NCBI RefSeq assembly: GCF_000485595.1
Contig: NW_014577703.1
Location: 57,850 to 87,117 of the forward strand
Length of the DNA stretch: 29,268 nucleotides
Direction of reading: 5' to 3'
Source: Priapulus caudatus
Taxonomy: Eukaryota; Priapulida; Priapulimorpha; Priapulimorphida; Priapulidae
The notes under the pieces are model-generated. The model worked only from the letters and a program-made list of their open reading frames with translations. It searched no databases and had not been told where the DNA came from. How positions within the stretch are numbered: the first letter of the stretch is position 1; each line of letters starts with the position of its first letter. The translations under genes were made by a program, and so were the position numbers. Below are positions 1-9,345 of this stretch, one piece after another.

Positions 1-35
1 CCCCCCCCCCCCCTCGTCTCCCCCCGTCCTCGTAC

Positions 36-277
36 CTGGCGCACGAGAGGAAATGGTCGATGTAGTCGGCGGTGACGAATATGCCCATGTCCGGGTCCAT
101 CGCCGTGCGATTGAGCACCTCGTGGCTGTTCTGGAAGTACTGCAGCAGGCTCTGCACGGTGCAGTTGGTGTTGTCGGGCGAGAGCGGCGTGAAGCAGATG
201 TCTCGCAGCGTGACCGTGCGGTTCAGGGCGTCGACACGAACCTCCATGTTCTCCACCCGCAGCTGCAGGTCCAGCAC
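36..277 (-). CDS. NPC1: NPC1 exon e6' (left copy, intact): middle luminal domain
   Basis: This 242 nt exon encodes [60 protein letters not shown] and [11 protein letters not shown]. The family motifs [14 protein letters not shown] and YFQNSH are intact. Acceptor CTGCTGTAG is the terminal unit of the adjoining minisatellite. Donor CAG/GTACGA lies 35 nt from the window start, so its downstream partner, if any, is outside. Confidence 0.94.
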
Positions 278-840
278 CTACAGCAGAGGAAGCTAAAGCT
301 ATAGCAGAGGAAGCTACAGCAGAGGAAGCTACAGCAGAGGAAGCTACAGCAGAGGAAGCTACAGCTACAGCAGAGGAAGCTAAAGCTACACAGATGGGAA
401 AGCCTAAAGCTATAGCAGAGGAAGCTAACAGCGGGCTACAGCAGCAGAGGAAGCTAAAGCTACAGCAGAGGAAGCTAAAGCTACAGCAGGGGAAGCTAAA
501 GCTACAGCAGGGGAAGCTAAAGCTACAGCAGGGGAAAAGCCTAAAGCTACAGCAGAGGAAGTACAGCTACAGCAGGGGACGCTAACGCTACAGCAGGGGA
601 AGCTAAAGCTACAGCAGGGCAAGCTAACGCTACAGCAGGGGAAGCCTAACGCTACAGCAGGGGAAAGCTAACGCGCTACAGCAGGGAAGCTACAGCAGGG
701 GAAGCTAAAGCTACAGCAGGGGAAGCTACAGCAGAGGAAGCTAAAGCTACAGCAGCGGGGAAGCTTAAAAAAAAGCTAACAGCAGGGGAAAGCTACCAGC
801 AGAGGAAGCTAAAGCCTACAGACAGAGGAAGCCTGACCGT
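278..840. repeat. Minisatellite, left copy
   Basis: Tandem units of about 12-21 bp built on GCTACAGCAGAGGAAGCTAA with GAG/GGG variants and irregular spacing. On the minus strand each unit reads as a pyrimidine-rich run ending CTGTAG, i.e. it looks like a 3' splice site. The array ends exactly at the e6' acceptor. Plus-strand translation gives Ala/Thr/Glu/Lys repeats, which I do not think are a real protein. Confidence 0.93.
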
Positions 841-1048
841 GAGAACCGCCCAATGACCGCCCCGCCCGCCACCACGTCTACGCATCGCGTCGTAGCGACT
901 CACCGTGCTTCCAAAGCTCAGCGAGCGTGCCAACACACGCTCACGCACGCCGTGTATTCCCGCGGACATGTAATTGATTATTTTGTTCCAATGAACGGCA
1001 ACATGTACAATGCATGCACGTGTTCCACAGGTGTGTCTGTTGCTGAGC

Positions 1049-1407
1049 CATAATAAAAATATGGTTCTTTGCCCTCACCCGGACCGACCCGCCAAAAAGG
1101 GGCCGACCTCAAAAAAAAATTTTGATCTTTTTTTTAAAACAAATTGTATCACTGTACATCATATAAATCTGTAGCAATACATTATATCAAGAGTAGATAA
1201 TAACACATGTGTTATTATCTACTCTTGATTATATGTACCAAGCAAAACAAACATTGGAACATAAAAGTGTCTCGACACAAGCACAACAACCGAGCATGTT
1301 AGACACCATGCTAAATTTGTAAAAAGACCCCCGCCCTCAAAAAAGCCGACCTACCTACTTTTCAGCCTGGGTCGGGGTGAGGGCAAACAAACAATATTTT
1401 TATTATG
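1049..1407. mobile_element. MITE-like element A with central palindrome, left copy
   Basis: This 359 bp element has terminal inverted repeats of about 40 bp. The left end is CATAATAAAAATATGGTTCT and on through TTTGCCCTCACCC; the right end is the reverse complement with a few changes. The centre holds a perfect 44-nt palindrome at 1186-1229. There is no ORF. A target-site duplication could not be assigned because the ends are themselves palindromic. Confidence 0.82.
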
Positions 1408-1447
1408 CCTGGTGGATTACAGTTGTAACTAGAGCACTCGGAGAGCA

Positions 1448-1872
1448 CAGACCTCCGCCAAGGCAGCTCAATTCTCTCACTGTGGAAATTGTTTATTAAT
1501 TAATTGCGATCCGGATCACCACCAAAATGTAATCAATTCTAAGTTACCCCATTTCTGACCTATCCCGGAAATTTTATTAATTAATTAATTAATTAATTAA
1601 AGTGGCATCCGCGATCACCACCAAAATGTAATCAATTCTAAGTGTACCCCATTTCTGACCTATCCTGAAAATTTAATTAATTAATTAATTAATTGGATCG
1701 CGATCACCCACCAAATCTCATTCAATTCTAAGTTAGCGGCATTTCTGACCTATATCCTGAAAATTTTATGACAATCCGTCAATAACTTTTTCAGTTAGGC
1801 TGTACACGCACAAACCAACAAACACACGCCGGTGAAAACATAACCTCCTGCCAACCCTTGGCGGAGGTAATT
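1448..1872. mobile_element. Short element B with ACCTCCGCCAAGG ends, left copy
   Basis: Terminal inverted repeats are ACCTCCGCCAAGG (1451-1463) and CCTTGGCGGAGGT (1856-1868). Inside are three degenerate copies of an about 95 bp unit (about 1507, 1606 and 1697) containing CACCAAAATGTAATCAATTC and CATTTCTGACCTAT, separated by (TTAA)n/(AATT)n tracts. The 3' portion with AATCCGTC and ACACACGCCGGTGAAAACA resembles a short repeat I have seen in several marine invertebrate genomes. I have no family name for it. Confidence 0.75.
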
Positions 1873-2067
1873 CATTACTGCACGTCTGCTATAAGTATTC
1901 CCCCCCCCCCCCACGGCCCCCACCATTGATTTTCAGCTAATAGACACTTTCTCTCCTGCAACTAGCACGTCACGAGACTAGTCTGTCTGTCCATACACAG
2001 TACCTGTACCTTAGAAGAAAGTACACAGCTCACACCTACAAACTGCACACGCATACATCACATATTT

Positions 2068-2590
2068 AAAGCCGCACTGATGCGCATCCAAACGCTAATT
2101 TATCCAGTACTAGCACTAGCAAATACTTCGTGTCACGGATAATCACACTACCTTTATGATAAAATAAACTCTAGTTCCTCCATTTCACTGCGCGTTGCTC
2201 TATAAAAGGCATTTGAAAATAACCTCCAATGTTGTTTCAAATTCTCCGATGTTGTTGACATTTTCGCGTTGCCCTGCCAAGCAACCGCACAGGATGCGTG
2301 CTGCGGTACAGCGGTACGGGTGCTAGCAAAGATAAAAACAATCACATAACCGATAAAGATGTCACCGAACCGCTTCGAGACTAAATTGCTTTGGCAAATA
2401 AGTCGGCCTTAGCGCCAGAAATGCCAGTTTTCTTCACCTCTTTCTTGTGGCGTTTTAAGCAAACGCGCAGTGAAATGGGAGGAACTAGAGTTTATTTTTG
2501 TCATAAGGTAGTGTGATTATGCATGACACGAAGTATTTGCTAGTCTAGTACTGGAGAAATTAGCGTTTGGATGCGCATAGTGCGCTTCAA
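2068..2590. mobile_element. Foldback element C, left copy
   Basis: Two arms of about 120 bp are inverted copies of each other: 2075-2200 (GATGCGCATCCAAACGCTAA onward to the ACTCTAGTTCCTCC region) and 2462-2588. A spacer of about 260 bp lies between. There is no transposase. Small ORFs on both strands fall within it and look fortuitous. Confidence 0.82.
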
Positions 2591-2987
2591 TAATGCTGCA
2601 TACAGTGTGCATCCAGCATTCAACTATACATACAGTGAGGTAAACGCTTCGCAAATGATTTTTTTCTCGCTGAAAAAACAAGCAGAAGCCGCTGGAGGCA
2701 ACACCACATGTGACACACACCACGTTTGCACCCCCCCCACCCCGACAGGCAGGTAACACAAGCCCATGACTAGGTGACCTCTATCTAGCATGAGGCCAGG
2801 GTGGGAGTGTCACACAACAGTAGCCGACTTGCTCACTAACCTGCGCCCCTCCAGCGACAAAGCAACAAGCAGCTACAAGCTACTCAGCCCAACCACAGCA
2901 CTAGACAAAGTCGACCGCCGCTGGTGTTACTCGACGCGAGCGACCGACTGACCCCGTGACCCCTGCGAGGCTATGAAGGTCACCGAC

Positions 2988-3111
2988 CTCGTGAAGGACG
3001 TCGATGTTGAAGACGCTGCTGAAGTTCTGTGCTCCCTGCGGGTAGTACTCGTGCATGACGGGCGTCTGGTCGACGACCCTCACGATCATCTGCTCTGTGC
3101 GGAAGAACGGC
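2988..3111 (-). CDS. NPC1: NPC1 exon e5' (left copy, intact): middle luminal domain
   Basis: This 124 nt exon encodes PFFRTEQMIVRVVDQTPVMH, then EYYPQGAQNFSSVFNIDVLH and E. PFFRTEQ is a strong NPC1 signature. Acceptor GTTGCAG, donor GAG/GTCGGT (a weaker donor, chosen because it gives phase 0 and the family sequence HEVLDLQ across the junction). Confidence 0.93.
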
Positions 3112-3132
3112 CTGCAACGATGACGCATGCGG

Positions 3133-3404
3133 CGATCAGTGTACAAGTACACGGAGGGGGGGGGGGTTCTCCCATTAGCCAGTCGGCCGATAACAAATGA
3201 CCTCCAGTGGAACTTTTAATGCATTTTTACGAGGTTTTTCTCATTAGACGGTCGTGCCGGTCACCTAAATGTTGATCAGCGTATAAGTACACAAGTTTTT
3301 TTCTCATTTAAAATAGGTAGTGCGGGTCACCTGAATACTGATCAGCGCATAAGAATTCGGGTTTTTCTCATTAGCCGGTCATGCCGATCACCTGAACACT
3401 GCGT
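3133..3404. repeat. Tandem repeat, about 64 bp period, left copy intron
   Basis: About three full units plus partial ones, each with TTTTTCTCATTAGNCGGTC, GGTCACCTRAA and TGATCAGCGYATAAG. It starts next to e5'. In the right copy only the first units remain; the rest is replaced by the telomere-like insertion. Confidence 0.8.
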
Positions 3405-3762
3405 ATATATTATTCACTTGATAACGACCTCTAGCTACCTTTCTACCCTACTAGTGGAACGTTTTTAATGCAAGCGCACTTGTTAATTAATGTTTCTGTG
3501 CACTTCAAGCGCACAATTTCGTGATGTCCTGCATATGCTTGCTACCATACTAACATGAGTAAGTGACGTCGTTTTGTGTGGCAGGTCCCGACATACAATA
3601 CGTAGTTACGTACTGTTTGCTACATATGTTGCGTAACATGGATTAGAAACTGTTCGAAAAGAAACGTTAATGTAAATCTAATCATGTCGGGTGGGTTTTG
3701 GCGATTATTTGGTTGAGTTAGGGCATATATATATATAAGATGGTTACGAGAATAGCACTTAC

Positions 3763-3845
3763 ATGAAGTGAGAATCGTAGTAGTCCTTCTGCACGCGTGC
3801 GATGCTGGTTGGTTCTGACCATAGTTCAACGGGATCGGTAGTTAC
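3763..3845 (-). CDS. NPC1: NPC1 exon e4' (left copy, intact)
   Basis: This 83 nt exon encodes [20 protein letters not shown], then DYYDSHF, the family T-NPV-LWS--S motif just after the second helix. Acceptor GTCACAG, donor CAT/GTAAGT. It ends in phase 2, which joins e5'. Confidence 0.94.
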
Positions 3846-4938
3846 CTGTGACGCAAGGAAAGGAATCGTGAGCATCACGCGATGGTCATCAACAAAACTA
3901 TTATTTTATTGTGCATTAATTTTTGTTTCATACTAGTTGCCCATGTGTAGCATTTCCAGCATGTTATGTACACACCTAGCAACACTGACGTTGCTTTATA
4001 CGTGCAAGACACAGTGACTAGTGACTGTGTCTGACGTAAAGGGTAATACTAATAGTAAGCCAAATAAGAATGGAATAAAATAGTTCCAGTAAAGATTTTC
4101 TTGTTGGAAGGCAGTCAATGGTAACAGCAATGAGAGAATCACTACAGCAACATTTGTTAGCACTATTCTTAGCCTCACTGTTATATCACGTCCCCATTGG
4201 ACTGCGTTCGTTTTTAAGAAACTCAACAGCATTTGGCCTACATCAACATGCAAAAATCGTTACATCGGCACTATACATGGTCCCGAGAGGGGGGGGGGGA
4301 AAGGCATTACATGAATGTTTGATGTGATCATGAACTAGATTAGCCTATTTACATTTGCTGTTCACTTATCGACCAGAGGCTTAGTTTTGTCTGAGATGAG
4401 ATTACATGGGTATTCGCGCATATTTACATACGATGCAAACATTTCAGGTGAACTCTTGTGGTTATCATAACCACACGAGTTCACCTGAAAAATATCCCAT
4501 GCACAAATCCTTCAATGACAGCACATCAAACTTAATGCATCAACAATGATGTCATGCACATTCATTTACGTGGTTAAATCATCAAGAGGAAATGCAACGT
4601 AACATACACATACTACATAGGATAGGTCCTTTTTGACACACTGGTTTAGATATGTACCTTATCTACAGTTAGCACATAAACATACATTATTTAATCACAA
4701 ATGAATCATATATCCAGAAGTGTGAAGGCACACAAGCGAACAACAACACGACTCACCTTATCACTACTATTTTGACAATTCCATTTCTTGCACACGACGC
4801 ACCTTTGTTCCATTCATTTCGTGACAACGTCCTTTAACTACATCCATCTTACTTCCGTACAAGTTTCAGAGAATACCTAACATGATTCGCTGTGACGTGG
4901 GTGCGATCGAGCGGGCGTCGGCTAACGAGTTTTCTTAC
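3846..4938. other. Intron e3'-e4' (left copy): AT-rich, with a palindrome
   Basis: This 1.09 kb intron has no coding exon that I can support. It contains a G-run at about 4290-4300 and an imperfect 47-nt palindrome at 4443-4489. The short minus-strand hydrophobic ORF at 3996-4253 does not match any NPC1 segment and is broken in the right copy. Confidence 0.7.
4443..4489. repeat. Palindrome, left copy (one mismatch)
   Basis: Arms of 23 nt (TTCAGGTGAACTC onward) flank a single central C. There is one mismatch (T for G). The right-copy counterpart at 20278-20324 is a perfect 47-nt palindrome. Confidence 0.9.
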
Positions 4939-5044
4939 CTGCATCAAGGTGATTCCGCACGACAGAGCGATGGAGACGGTGAGGCCGAAGAGCAGCACGA
5001 ACATCGGGTGACCGGCTGCGAACGTTCCCCACCGCGCAAACGCC
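4939..5044 (-). CDS. NPC1: NPC1 exon e3' (left copy, intact): second membrane helix
   Basis: This 106 nt exon encodes AFARWGTFAAGHPMFVLLFG, then LTVSIALSCGITLMQ. It matches the family FTRWG motif and second hydrophobic helix with no frame breaks. Acceptor CTGCACAG, donor CAG/GTAAGA. It starts in phase 2, which fits both e2 and e19. Homology with the right copy stops 16 nt upstream of the exon. Confidence 0.92.
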
Positions 5045-5263
5045 CTGTGCAGCAACAGCTAATTTATTTTAGAAATTTTGAAATCGAAAAAATTGAATTA
5101 ATTGAATTGAATTAAAATTAAATTTTTAATTGACCCGAATTCATTTTAGATTAGCATCTTGAGTAGGTTTGCAGAGTTTAGAAGCAAATGAGAGAGCCTA
5201 TGTGCATCACATCCAGTGAGCTAACGAGCGTGGGTGGGCATAGCCATCAGGTGTGCGTTATAC

Positions 5264-5399
5264 CTGTAAGGGAACACCTGTACACCCGGTGTGTTGATCG
5301 TGGCGGTGATGTTTTCGGAGATGATGCGCGCATTCTTCAGTGCAGCGATGTAGTCAGCCGACGACTTCAGTACAGAGTGATACGTCATGAAATACGTAG
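5264..5399 (-). CDS. NPC1: NPC1 exon e19: end of cysteine-rich luminal domain
   Basis: This 136 nt exon encodes [20 protein letters not shown], then [20 protein letters not shown] and QVFPY, the conserved TYFMTYH motif and the run up to the next membrane helix. Phase 1 in, phase 2 out. Its acceptor TTACAG sits directly after a (TG)n tract on the minus strand that serves as the pyrimidine stretch. Donor CAG/GTATAA. The next expected NPC1 exon (membrane helix beginning VFY in the family) is absent; instead e3' follows 219 nt downstream. Confidence 0.95.
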
Positions 5400-5404
5400 C
5401 TGTA

Positions 5405-5427
5405 ACACACACACACACACACACACA
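5405..5427. repeat. (AC)n microsatellite forming the e19 pyrimidine tract
   Basis: This is a short AC dinucleotide run. On the minus strand it is (TG)n directly before TTACAG, the e19 acceptor. Confidence 0.9.
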
Positions 5428-5653
5428 ATAACCCATTAAAACGATTATCTCAAGAAACAGTCGAAAACATTTATGCTTAATCTAATAAAAAGCAGTAAAG
5501 AGTAAATAAAAAGTAAAGTAAGTAATTAAAATGATGACATAGTTGGGGAATAATGCTCGATCGATTACTATAAGGTCACATCACTGGGAACGGTTTCATA
5601 GGAGAGTTATGGTAGTTGCATGTACTACAGCGACTGTATAGCAGTTATCTTAC
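5428..5653. other. Intron e18-e19
   Basis: Short AT-rich intron with nothing else seen in it. The next two introns (5710-6051 and 6176-6808) are likewise plain, apart from the AT microsatellite in the latter. Confidence 0.6.
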
Positions 5654-5709
5654 CTCCAACATCACTATTGTTATGCAGTTCAACTGCCGTCCCATACGCC
5701 GCATGCCCT
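5654..5709 (-). CDS. NPC1: NPC1 exon e18: small luminal exon
   Basis: This 56 nt exon encodes GHAAYGTAVELHNNSDVG, the GGHAAY segment of the luminal domain. One base completes a codon on each side. Acceptor GTTTTCAG, donor GAG/GTAAGA. It is too short to show as an ORF and was placed by motif and phase. Confidence 0.92.
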
Positions 5710-6051
5710 CTGAAAACACATAGTCACATGCTCACATAGATTCTTAAGATTATGTGCAGTATCTCCCCACCTTAGTCAATATGTCTCAGCTATTTTATTG
5801 AACCTGCTTAGGAAAACCAATACACAGACGCCATTTTGTGTAGTTCTATTAACTTAAGATTAGCATATATATAGTACAGCTATAACTGTATTCATACTAA
5901 CTTCATTTAGACTGTAGGCCAAGCGAAATGGTGCAGCTTGAAATTTAACATAACATGTACCCCAGCTTAATTAATGATAATAAGTAATTAATAACGTTTC
6001 TCGGTTAAGCGAGATTTACTTGGTGTACATACTGGACATATCTCTACTCAC

Positions 6052-6175
6052 CCTTTTGCACAGTTAATGTTGGGATTGTCCTTCAGGAAGTACGGCAGGA
6101 AATGCGAGAAATCCTCGGGGACGGGCCTCCCGAATTCCTTGTGAATGTCGCAAGCGACGCACGTGTCGTTTTTAA
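6052..6175 (-). CDS. NPC1: NPC1 exon e17: cysteine-rich luminal domain
   Basis: This 124 nt exon encodes NDTCVACDIHKEFGRPVPED, then FSHFLPYFLKDNPNINCAK. It matches the family F-FLP-FL-DNPN motif. Phase 1 in, phase 2 out. Acceptor GTTTCAG; donor AAGG/GTGAGT. Confidence 0.94.
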
Positions 6176-6654
6176 CTGAAACAATGACAGACCAGATTCA
6201 CGGGTTTAATCACAGACCCGTCTACGATCGTTACCACCACGTACAGCACAATCATATCACGTAAATGTACTTATTAAATGCGACCACCCCTAAAAGAAGT
6301 CTTGCTTGAAGTAACCTGCACAGCCTCTTTAAATGATGCTTACAGAATATATTTTCCAACTGTCAATTATCAGCAAAGACAGCAATTGGTAAAAAGAAAT
6401 CTTGTTACCAGTTTGCAACCCTGTAAACCCTTACATAAAGGTTAAGGGTAATTATTGCAATCAAAAGATCATTGTAAGCTTGCACAGTATCACTGAAATT
6501 TGCTATAAGCTCCTAGATATTTGACTAACTACTAGCATCCCTTGAGCATCCTCCCCATAAGAAGGAACAGCTATGCTATATCATGAATATATACCACGGA
6601 TGCTGAATATGTTAATGAAGATGCATCATAGTTGTTAGTGTCTCGGTAGTAGTT

Positions 6655-6785
6655 TATAAGTCTATATATATATAATAAGTATTATATGTAAAGATATAAA
6701 TATAATATATAATAATAACTATATATACTATATATATATGTCTATAAGTCTATATAGTCTATAAATAATCCATATATTAACAGCC
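6655..6785. repeat. AT-rich low-complexity tract
   Basis: TATATA and ATAATAA runs with repeated CTATAAGTCTATATA segments in the e16-e17 intron. Confidence 0.85.
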
Positions 6786-6808
6786 TTATATAGTGATTGC
6801 AGCCTCAC

Positions 6809-6921
6809 CATATGCAGGACAGAAGCTGTCTGTGTTGTTGTACAACCGACAGCATGAGGACGTACTGGCCCAATCAAAGTAGTCGTCCAACCACGACGAC
6901 GCCGGGTGGGCTATGTGGCTC
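6809..6921 (-). CDS. NPC1: NPC1 exon e16: cysteine-rich luminal domain
   Basis: This 113 nt exon encodes HPASSWLDDYFDWASTSSCC followed by RLYNNTDSFCPAY. The SSWLDDYFDW and SSCCR core is diagnostic of NPC1. One sequon, NNT, is seen. Acceptor GATTACAG, donor ATG/GTGAGG. The downstream intron contains an AT-rich microsatellite at about 6660-6780. Confidence 0.95.
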
Positions 6922-7372
6922 CTGTAATCAAAACACACTAGTAAGATGACCACTGAAGATCAAGGAGGCTGTGCAGTACGATCACAACACGAGCACACGA
7001 ACCACATCTAAATATGAGGATCAGCAACGCTGAGCAAGCAAACGTTAAAATATGTACTTTTAACAAGGAGACCAGGTTAATAGCTGCCACGTTGCTGTAC
7101 AAGTATGGTACTAACCACCCGTAGTAACACGTGAAAACGTCGTGCAGAACTCTGACTCGCACTACAATGAACGTGACCAATACCAGCCGAGCGTCTCACA
7201 ACCCCGCGCACAATTTCTCGTGACGCTACGACTCATTCAGCTATTCACCAAGCCAGCCACAAAAGAACAAACATCGGCTACCTGCCACGCGTACGAACGT
7301 CGAAATAACAAAATACGAAACGACGAAGCCTCCCACGAGAAACACTCCCACGCGACACTTTAGGAGACTCAC

Positions 7373-7563
7373 GAGTTTGGCTGCTTGGAAGCTGTGTAGA
7401 TCTGGCTGAGAAGGGAATCGTCAGCGCATCCATTGCCTCCACAGATCTTGTTCTGCGTGCTCCTGTTCGTGTATTCGTAGCCATCCTCGACGACGAAGTA
7501 GACGGGCGGCCCGACAGACAGGTACTTCTTTATCGCGCCAAAGTAGTCGAGCACGTAGGAGTC
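7373..7563 (-). CDS. NPC1: NPC1 exon e15: cysteine-rich luminal domain
   Basis: This 191 nt exon encodes DSYVLDYFGAIKKYLSVGPP, VYFVVEDGYEYT and NKICGGNGCADDSLLSQIY, matching the family GPPVYFV and CGG-GC-DSL motifs. It starts in phase 0 and ends in phase 2. Acceptor GCTGCAG, donor CTC/GTGAGT, a non-consensus base before GT. Confidence 0.95.
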
Positions 7564-7816
7564 CTGCAGCGAGACAGTTTAATTACGTTTAATTAACAGA
7601 CTAATTACAGCCACGAGTAACGAGCTATACAAAATTTAGTAAACGTACAAAATCAAATGACAGCGAAAGTAACCAGTGACATTTCCATCGCTGTGTCCCA
7701 TTCCTTCATCTGATGGGAAATGCCTCCATGAATAGTCTTCCTTGATTTTTATATCACATTAATGCAGGTATCGTATGTATTTCGCACGTGGGAATCGGCG
7801 AGCTCTAGGAACTAAC

Positions 7817-7906
7817 CTCGGGCATGGAGAGCGACTGATCAAGTCCGATTTCGATCTTGTTCACCATGGAGATACAGAAGCAGAGCCACCCAGCAAATCC
7901 CATCAC
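7817..7906 (-). CDS. NPC1: NPC1 exon e14: membrane helix and GLDQSLSMP motif
   Basis: This 90 nt exon (30 codons, phase 0) encodes a helix VMGFAGWLCFCISMVNKI followed by EIGLDQSLSMPE, a strongly conserved NPC1 signature at the start of the cysteine-rich luminal domain. Acceptor TTACAG, donor GAG/GTTAGT. Confidence 0.96.
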
Positions 7907-8278
7907 CTGTAAGAAATAAGCAAACGTGTTGAACATCACACAACCATGTTCCGAAAAAAACATTACCTTCTCAACATAACCCAGCACACAACATGAACAA
8001 CATCGCAACACATAATTACTTTCCTAACACAACCCGCCGTACTATTTCCCGATCGTAGCAACTCGACGCGCCAAACCGGACTGCCGAGGATAAAAAATTT
8101 ACATGAGAGTAATTTTAAACAAGAAATTCGTAATTTTTCAAAGTAAATTTACACAACAAACATGGCGGCGCGCGCACCCGTCCCCTACAGGTGGCGCACC
8201 TACAACATACTATACTACCATACTTAACCATACTACCGGAAAACGCGGTGGCACGCGCGCCACGGCTTGCCGACTCAC

Positions 8279-8434
8279 CACGGCTGGACGGATGTACTTG
8301 CTGAGCAGCGCGGGAGCGTAGCAGTGCTTCACCATCTTGTAGAGGAAGCCCTCCTGCTCCTCCTTCGTGACCGGCTTCATGTGCTCGCTCTTGTGTCCGA
8401 CGCGCACGCAGCAGCAGATGTCGAGGCGGCTGCG
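8279..8434 (-). CDS. NPC1: NPC1 exon e13: cytosolic loop to next membrane helix
   Basis: This 156 nt exon (52 codons, phase 0 to 0) encodes RSRLDICCCVRVGHKSEHMK, then FLYKMVKHCYAPALLSKYIR and PAV. This resembles the human RLDIFCCVR region and the following segment before a transmembrane helix. Acceptor TTTCCAG, donor GTG/GTGAGT. The intron before it contains the long CT tract. Confidence 0.93.
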
Positions 8435-8467
8435 CTGGAAACCGCAAAGCGTGCAAACGGTAAAACT

Positions 8468-8469
8468 CT

Positions 8470-8509
<40 letters not shown>

Positions 8510-8525
8510 TCTCTCATTCGTCTCA

Positions 8526-8574
<49 letters not shown>

Positions 8575-8832
8575 TCCTTCGTCAGGTTCTCTTCTCCTCC
8601 CTCTCTCTCTCTCTCTATCTCTCTCTCTTCCTCTCCTTGTTCATTCTCTCTCTCTCTCCTCTCTCATCTCCTCTCTCTCTGCTGTCCTCTGTCTCTCTCT
8701 CCCTCTCTCCCCCACCCTCTCTCGTCTCGATCTCTCTCTCTCTCTCTCCTCTCTCCTCTGCTCTCCCGCCTCCTCTCTCTCCATCTCTCTCTCTCGGATC
8801 GTCTGTCTCCCCCTCTCTCTCCCTTTCTCTCG
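8468..8832. repeat. Long CT microsatellite
   Basis: About 365 bp almost entirely of (CT)n with scattered interruptions, pyrimidine-rich on the plus strand. It lies in the intron before e13. It creates several long serine/leucine ORFs that are not genes. Confidence 0.95.
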
Positions 8833-8919
8833 CGGTCGGTTATGATGTAGGCGTGCTGTAACGTGAGAATAACGAACGCCGCGCGTACCTCATCAAGAAA
8901 TGTCTTCGTCTCTCTCTCT

Positions 8920-9345
8920 GTTTTCTCCCCCCGCCTCTCTCTTCTCTGTCTTGATCTCATCCATGCACACACAACACTCACCTTCTCTCTGTCTTGCTCT
9001 CGTCATGCACAACCACCACTACACCTTCTGTCTCTGTCTGCTCCTCTCATTGCACACATCACCACTCAGCTTCTCTCTGTCCTTGCTCTCTCAATGCACA
9101 CACACACTGCCTCACGCTTCTCTCTGTCTTGGCTCCTCTCATTGCACGTTCCACTTCTCTCTTCTTCATCTGTCTTGCTCGCACCCACCTACTCCTATGG
9201 CACACCACCCTAGACCTCCCACTCGCTGACTCCGAAAGACAGCTCCTCTTCTCTCTGTCTTTCTCGCTCATGCACACACACACTCTCTCTTTCTCTCTGT
9301 CTTGCTCTCTCATGCACACACACACTCTCTCACTGTCTACATTAT
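8920..9345. repeat. CT/CA minisatellite
   Basis: Irregular units of roughly 35-60 bp combining TTCTCTCTGTCTTGCTCTC with ATGCACACACACA, repeated about eight times up to near 9345. It is separated from the CT tract by about 90 bp of non-repetitive sequence. Confidence 0.88.

Larger units (their letters stand above)
1..5060. repeat. Left copy of a 5 kb duplicated block
   Basis: Positions 1-5060 match 15779-20891 almost base for base in exons, introns and every intronic repeat (minisatellite, two MITE-like elements, foldback element, palindrome). Differences are many small indels, some substitutions, and one block replacement near 3290-3397. The right edge is sharp: both copies share the bases up to 5060/20891 and then diverge completely. 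The left edge runs out of the window. Confidence 0.95.

Noticed and set aside
1-13. Poly-C start as a biological boundary
   Set aside because: The right copy has a shorter C-rich run in the same place (about 15774-15806). It looks like ordinary sequence with homopolymer uncertainty cut by the window.
394-622. Alanine/lysine/glutamine repeat proteins
   Set aside because: Chance translation of the minisatellite. Irregular unit lengths break the frame repeatedly.
278-840. CRISPR-like array
   Set aside because: Units are contiguous, degenerate and without unique spacers, in a eukaryotic intron.
3996-4327. Hydrophobic minus-strand ORF (85 codons) and its plus-strand shadow
   Set aside because: No match to any NPC1 segment. 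It lies between e3' and e4', which are already accounted for by phase, and it is broken in the right copy.
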